NCBI GenBank assembly: GCA_019137255.1
Contig: WPDH01000027.1
Coordinates: forward strand, 558,001 to 622,000
DNA from: Corinectria fuckeliana
Taxonomy: Eukaryota > Ascomycota > Sordariomycetes > Hypocreales > Nectriaceae
Direction: 5' to 3'
DNA: 64,000 nt
Below, in pieces: positions 58,857 through 64,000 of the stretch (the stretch's first letter is position 1; every line of letters begins with the position of its first letter). The notes beneath the pieces are model-generated. The model saw only the letters and a list, made by a program, of their open reading frames with translations. It was not told the origin of the DNA and made no database searches. The position numbers and the translations under genes were made by a program.

Positions 58857-60777
58857 GACTGCTAGTGGGGTGTGTGTAGAGATGGATATTGGCAGGCAGG
58901 GAAATAATGGCGATGGGTGATGCTGATGCTGATCAGACTGGGAGACCGATCAACTAGGGGAGTCTTGAATAGATGTGTTCAAGATCGATTCAACCGGTGT
59001 CGGACAGAAGAGCAGAAGCTGAACCCTTATACCATGGTAAGTAAGTACGTATACGTACATGGTATAGCAAAGGCAACCCCGGAGAAAACCCCTCAGAGCA
59101 AAGACCGTCTCGGCCAGGACCAGGCAAGGAAGAGTTACGGGATTAGTGTTCAAGGTACCAGGGTTCCACGGTGGCAACAGGAGAGCAGCCACCCTTTCGT
59201 CAAGGTGTGAAGCGGGCGGAGGATTCGGGCTGTTCACGGCGGCTTACGGGCTCAGACCCGCAGCGACGAAGTCAGCCAGGACCCTAAGTTGCAAGGGACC
59301 CCAGGCCAACTTGGCGAAGGCGAAGGCGAAGGCGCCAGAAAAGATACCTGACGGACTGGAGAAACCCTGCTGCTGCTCGATGTTTGGCTGTACATAGCCT
59401 GTCGATTTACTAGCCTCCATGCCCGTCCTTGCGTGTGGGTGTGACCGGGCTTTTGCGGGCTGGGGTCTCGGAGGGCCAACCAGAAGTGCTCAACGCCACC
59501 CGCCAGCTCGAAAGGGGCAGGCGAAGGCGTGGTGGAGCTGCTATTTTTTTTTATAGCCGGGGCGGTCTCGGTTTCGTGCTTTCGCCGGGAGCCGAGGCGC
59601 ACTCCCGCATGCATGCGTCAGGGCGTCCAGACAGTACGACGTGGAAGTTTCAGGGACCTCTACAGGCTTCGCTGTTGGTGCCACGGGCCTATACTCCCAG
59701 TTTAGAGCAGGGCAGGCTGCAAGACGACGATAGGTAGGTGTCTGAAGCCTACTTAGGTACCTGCCTAGATTACTACATAGTCGACCAGGTCTTAGGTCAT
59801 CGCAGACGTACATATCCGCACGGTTATTCTAAGCTGGTGGTCGCGGCCTTCGAAACATGTTACGCTGGATGGAACACGGCCCGGCCGTCTGCAACGAAGG
59901 GCGCCCGCTCGGGTAAACAAACCAGAGGCAATGAATGTCACGCCAGCGGAAGAAGATAATGGAAAAGAACCGGGTGGATGAATGTTCTGGCTTATTCCTT
60001 CATGCAACCAACAAGATTGACGATCGATCTACGGAAATGCTATTTGGCCATGTACAGAGCAGCAGCCAAAGGGTCCGGGGTTGGTTTTCCAAGCGTCCTG
60101 ACATCGCGCTACAGTACCATCGATGCTACACTACCACCTGCCACCCTTCCAACTTCTCGGAGTCGGCGAGGCCAGACCAACCCAGCCGTGGAGACCCAGA
60201 TTTTCCCCTCGAATCCACTGTTGTAATTGTTGGGGTCGGGTCTGGGAAGATGGAGTCGTGGAGACGCACTAGGTCCCTCTACTGTATGTACTATGCACCT
60301 AGGCAGTCGTGTCGCTCGCTCGCAGGTAACGCCGAGTTGGTCCCGCTCGCTGTTCTCGTACTGTATTTCGGTTCGCGAACGGGCAGATCCACGCCGTGGT
60401 CACGTCACGATTCGAATCAGATAGAACTAAACCAGAACAAGACGCTAGAAAAGAGGCATCGAGACGGAGACATTCTCAACGCCGGCGCCGGCTATGGACC
60501 GGTTACCGAAGGTCCAGACTCCCAAGCCTTGCTGCACATCGCATTCGCTAGCGTCGATCAATCCTCATCCATGTTACGAGGGTTTTCCACCAATCCAATA
60601 CCTAGTTCACCACTGTCCCAATCCTCTCTCCACCAGGCTACTACATATGAATGTATCTAGGTACCTACCTCTTTCATCCAATGGGTAGGGAGGGAGCTTG
60701 GGAGCCCAAGCCCGTACATCCGTCTCTCACAGGACGTATACTCCGTGCATACTGGTAAAAACAGGCCCTATCGCTCC
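58857..60777. other. intergenic region
   Basis: No gene is supported. A GGCGAA tandem repeat lies at about 59313-59333, a T-rich run at about 59543-59552, and TAGGTA-type motifs at about 59730-59765 and 60655-60672. The open frame 59935-60660 (+) lacks domain-like sequence and its codon choice is unlike neighbouring genes. Confidence 0.55.
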
Positions 60778-62705
60778 CTACCTTGCAATGCACTCGCCCC
60801 CGAACGCCCCGGCACTGCCTACGCCCAAGCCCCCTAACGCTGTCAAGCCCCAAACCACAGCCGCCGACTCCCAATCTAGCTCGTCGCTTGGAAGCACATC
60901 GCCTTCTTCGGTCGCGGCGACTTCAGACGCCGTTGGTTCGTAGGCGCTATTTCCGGAGTCCTCTTTCTTGATCTTTCGCGATCTGCCCCCGAGCCTTGGC
61001 CCGTTTTTCTTACCTGTTGCCCCGGCCTCTGCCTCTTCCGCGCCAGTTCCGATGCCAACGGCCATCAATGCCTTGGCCTTCCCACGTGCCACTATACTTG
61101 GTCCTGACTCTTGCTTCGGTTCGGCCTTGACTTGCTCTTGGGTGCGATAGGCCGGAATTGTCGAAGCCAATATCGCTGACACATCCGTCGCCCGTATTGC
61201 GACCCAGAGACCGATGCTGACGCCGGAGAGGATTACGTCCCAGCCGGCCATACCGACAACGGGGTGGTCGGAAGTTGCCCCAAGAATCCTCCCAAACGCG
61301 GATGTCGTTCGCTCCCATGCAGACCGTTGTTCCATGTCAAACGGTAAATGAACACTGTGGCGGTGATGGTAAGCATCGGGAGCGTTGTAAGCCAGTCCAA
61401 CCAACGACGCCCGAGCGTGGAGAAGGAAACTAGCCACGGAAATTGTCTGGAATAGCTGCTTATAGGTGCTGTATGCGCTATGAGGGTCGTCGTGAGTGCT
61501 GCCCCAACTTGTGGGCAGAATGTGATGCACAGCTAGAGGAGCAATGCTCAGTAATCGAGAAGCCAGAATCAGATACTTGAAGAGATCTGTGTTGGCCTGG
61601 GATGGCATCGACAATATGGCCGTAAAGTTTCCGGCCAAGATCATGGGGAATACCCACGCATGGGGTGTCCAGTTAGCCGGCTTTGGTGGGAATAATGTGT
61701 TCCTCAGATGAACATATCTGCAAGTCGTCAGTAAAGTTCGCTAGCCCCTGATAGTCGTGCATGGTACCGTGAGACGGGCAAAGAGCGGTTGTCGTTAGCC
61801 GGGAGGGGGGTCGGGGTGAGCAACATCGCTACGAAGAATAGGTTCTGGGCAAATGAAAGTGATACCAGCTGGCCAAGCAGCTGGTAACACCAGAGCTGTG
61901 GGACGTTCCGGCGTCGTCCCTCGATAGCGAGAAGCATGCTCCATGCTACCAGGCCCAAGTCGACTTGCTGTCCCCACCAGAACCTCCGAACTTTCTCCGC
62001 GATAATCTCGACGGCATCAAGATGAACAGGCGTGTCACTTAGCCATTGCACGAGATAGACGGGGGCCGCATTCTCTCCCGGGGAGAATATCCCGTTGTCG
62101 CCGTAGAACCTACACCAAGTGAGGTCGATGGTCAGTTGGTCATTTGCGGGCACATGGACGTTGATTCACATACCGATCAGGCAACTCAACACCACGGCCA
62201 CTAGCCCAGACCTTGTAAGACAATGCGGCATACGACGAGAGCCCATACACCTGTCGAAGAAAGCTGGCCAAGGCCAAGCCTGCAAAGACGGGCACCAGCG
62301 AGCTTCTGCGAGCAACTCGTCCTCGCGTATCTTGGGAGGGGCCGAGGCCGCGATAGGCCCGGTAGAGGCTCCGGGCGGCCTCGACCATCAGGTAGACCGC
62401 CACGACGAGGTGAGAGGCAACGGCAACAACGGAGCCAAAACTAGAGGATTGGGGTTAATGATATCCTGAATAGCGGGATACGGGGGCAGGGGCGGGGGCG
62501 GAGGCGGGGTTGCGCGCGCGCACCTGGTTTCTGGTTCAAGTTGGACTGGAGCCATGGCGATGACCTGCGACACAGTATCGTCGTTGATGATTCCGCTGGT
62601 GTGAACGTTGACACCGGTGACGAAAGACGAGCTGGGGAGGGGCACCTTCGTGGGGTTGTTGTTGTTGTTGTCGGTGGCCCAGCCCCACAGCGTGGCTGGA
62701 AACAT
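60778..62705 (-). CDS. multi-pass membrane protein of unknown function
   Basis: Four exons, 62524-62705, 62174-62440, 61768-62109 and 60778-61717, keep one frame and give 576 residues. Hydrophobic segments include FGSVVAVASHLVVAVYLMVEA, SLVPVFAGLALASFLRQVYG, VDLGLVAWSMLLAI, LVSLSFAQNLFFVAMLL, MILAGNFTAILSM, YLILASRLLSIAPLAVHHIL and ILSGVSIGLWVAI, so at least seven spans are likely. The C-terminal part is a Glu/Lys/Gly-rich cytoplasmic-type segment followed by a last hydrophobic stretch (SAAVVWGLTALGGLGVGSAGAFGG). Another ATG (MAPVQLEPETR) 50 codons in could be the true start. I recognise no family, but the splicing pattern and hydrophobic periodicity make it a real gene. Intron 1 is unusual: its donor lies in alternating GC and it contains a C-rich tract. 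Confidence 0.82.
62441..62523 (-). other. C-rich intron with alternating GC at donor
   Basis: The intron starts GTGCGCGCGCGCAAC and then runs through CCCCGCCTCCGCCCCCGCC-type sequence. On the plus strand this gives several G4-5 runs and an alternating GC tract right at the splice donor. Confidence 0.7.
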
Positions 62706-64000
62706 TTGCTTGGCAGTGAATCAGTCTTCTGCTGGGATCACGAAAGGTGACGTCAGTGTGTCGGTGCTTAGGTGCGGTTGCCCAAGGCATCTAGGTAAGT
62801 CAGACTCAGGTTGGGGAATGGATAGAGTGATGCTTGCTGGGTTTGCTTTATCCTTGGAATCCCGAGTCCCAAAGCCTGCCCAGTCAACCAGTACATGTCG
62901 CACACCCTAGTCGGCGCCACGTGAAAGATTGGGGGTTGGGTCCATGACGATATCCATGCATGGGTCTTGTAGATAAGTCACGATAGCGACAGAGAGAGAT
63001 TCTTCCGTGTGGAAACTTTGACTTGAGATTATAGGCCTAGAGAGGGTATTGGTTTGAATCTGTTGTAATACGCGGCTACTCCAAACTGTGTTCGTGTAGG
63101 TATTTAACAACTTCACAACCTCCGCGAGTGCCCACATCGACATGTCGTGATAATCAGGAATCAAGGTACAGAAGCTGCCCAATACCAAAGTATGGCGTTT
63201 CAGGGCAAGCTGAACCAGCCCCAAGTCCAGCTTCCATTCAATCCAGATCTATAGAAGCTGGCCCGACTTGAAATCGAGTCTTGATCCCAAAATCATTACC
63301 AGTGAAGTTTTACCCCATATTTCCGCCGACTGTGTAGGGTAGCCAAACTGTCACATGATGGATGCCTTTGAGAAGAGGCCTTTCATAAGAGAAGAAGACG
63401 TCCCGCCACACCACTTGCAACTCTCCATTGATGCTGAGCTACAAATCTAAAACTTGGTACTGTACACGCGGAACCGAGCAATTGGATGACACCCCGGCGC
63501 GGACACCCTTTCCCCCGAGCCCTCGGCAGATTGAGCACCTTGAGCGCACCACCATCTCGTCTTCGCAGGAGTCAGGCCGGCCGCTGATTTGCCAGCCCAG
63601 CCCAGCCGGTCCCTCTGGAGGCCCCGGTATCACCCAAACCAGGCACGATGCTGATCCCACACGGCACGGTTCGGTTGGCTGCAGTGACGCGTGCCTTGGG
63701 TTGTTCCTTGGTTGCTCGGGTTGCTTGGCCGTCATGACTGTTCCAAGTGTCGTCGTGACCACTAACGAATGGGGGCTCAGCTTGCAGCTGGCCTCAACTG
63801 AACTGTCTCGTGGCCGCTTTTCACCGGAACCACATGATGGCATTGATTTGACTTGTTCCAGCTTGCGCATCTTGTGTCCTATTTTTGCTCCCGGGCGAGG
63901 AACCATTAATTGCCCGTCCTCCCATAGTCTACTCCTCCGCGCGCCACTTCCATCAAGCCTTCTGACCTTCGGCACGGGTCCATTTCCTCCGAAACCCCGA
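62706..64000. other. intergenic region to right edge
   Basis: I see no gene. The open frame 63439-63975 (-) has no recognisable domain and its reverse strand is equally open. The final ~80 bp is C/T-rich and could be a leader of a gene beyond the window. Confidence 0.5.

Noticed and set aside
59935..60660. 241-codon plus-strand open frame
   Set aside because: It shows no domain-like sequence, spans TAGGTA motif DNA and lacks the codon bias of neighbouring genes.

Overview
The window looks like nuclear DNA from a filamentous ascomycete (Pezizomycotina), most likely a sordariomycete. The protein-coding genes are typical of that group. Introns are short (mostly 49-66 nt), with GTRNGT-type donors and CTAAC/CTGAC-type branch sites. 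Codon third positions favour C and G, and 5' leaders are pyrimidine-rich. The species cannot be named from sequence alone. I found no prokaryotic operon, virus, CRISPR array, rRNA or convincing tRNA.

Nineteen genes are supported. In order they are: an insulysin/Ste23 metalloprotease (-), a CCHC zinc-knuckle protein with an apparent frameshift (-), complex I subunit NDUFS6 (+), CFIm25 (-), an unnamed RVxF-containing protein (+), Pet100 (+), a TACO1/YebC protein (-), the HEAT-repeat protein Laa1/HEATR5 (+), a two-RRM protein (-), WRAP73/WDR8 (-), the molybdenum-cofactor gene MOCS1/cnxABC (+), a FYVE-finger protein (+), a fatty-acid elongase (-), carboxypeptidase Y (-), Sdo1/SBDS (+), ribosomal protein uS13/RPS18 (-), a fungal orphan with a 2EXR/F-box-like core (-), a short conserved-looking orphan (-) and a multi-pass membrane protein (-). 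Most are housekeeping functions. Four act in mitochondria: NDUFS6, Pet100, TACO1 and the MOCS1 first step. Pet100 and TACO1 are convergent neighbours that both serve cytochrome oxidase biogenesis.

Three long gene-poor stretches separate the gene groups: about 5.46-9.95 kb, 36.3-41.7 kb and 45.5-49.2 kb. They hold simple repeats, homopolymer tracts, G-rich clusters and many copies of a TAGGTA/TACCTA-type motif that the coding regions largely lack.

The most notable findings are as follows. (1) A pair of roughly 245-bp non-coding elements with 22-bp terminal inverted repeats, at 48698-48941 and 52054-52301, flanks the carboxypeptidase Y gene and looks like an undescribed MITE family. (2) In MOCS1 the intron donor itself spells Gly-Gly-stop, so intron retention gives a MOCS1A-type protein and splicing gives the MOCS1A-B fusion. 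(3) The two-RRM gene has a probable GC-AG intron. (4) The zinc-knuckle gene shifts frame at an A6 run. (5) The elongase has Gln in place of the first His of the HxxHH box. Exon coordinates below come from reading splice sites by eye and from keeping the reading frame and family similarity.
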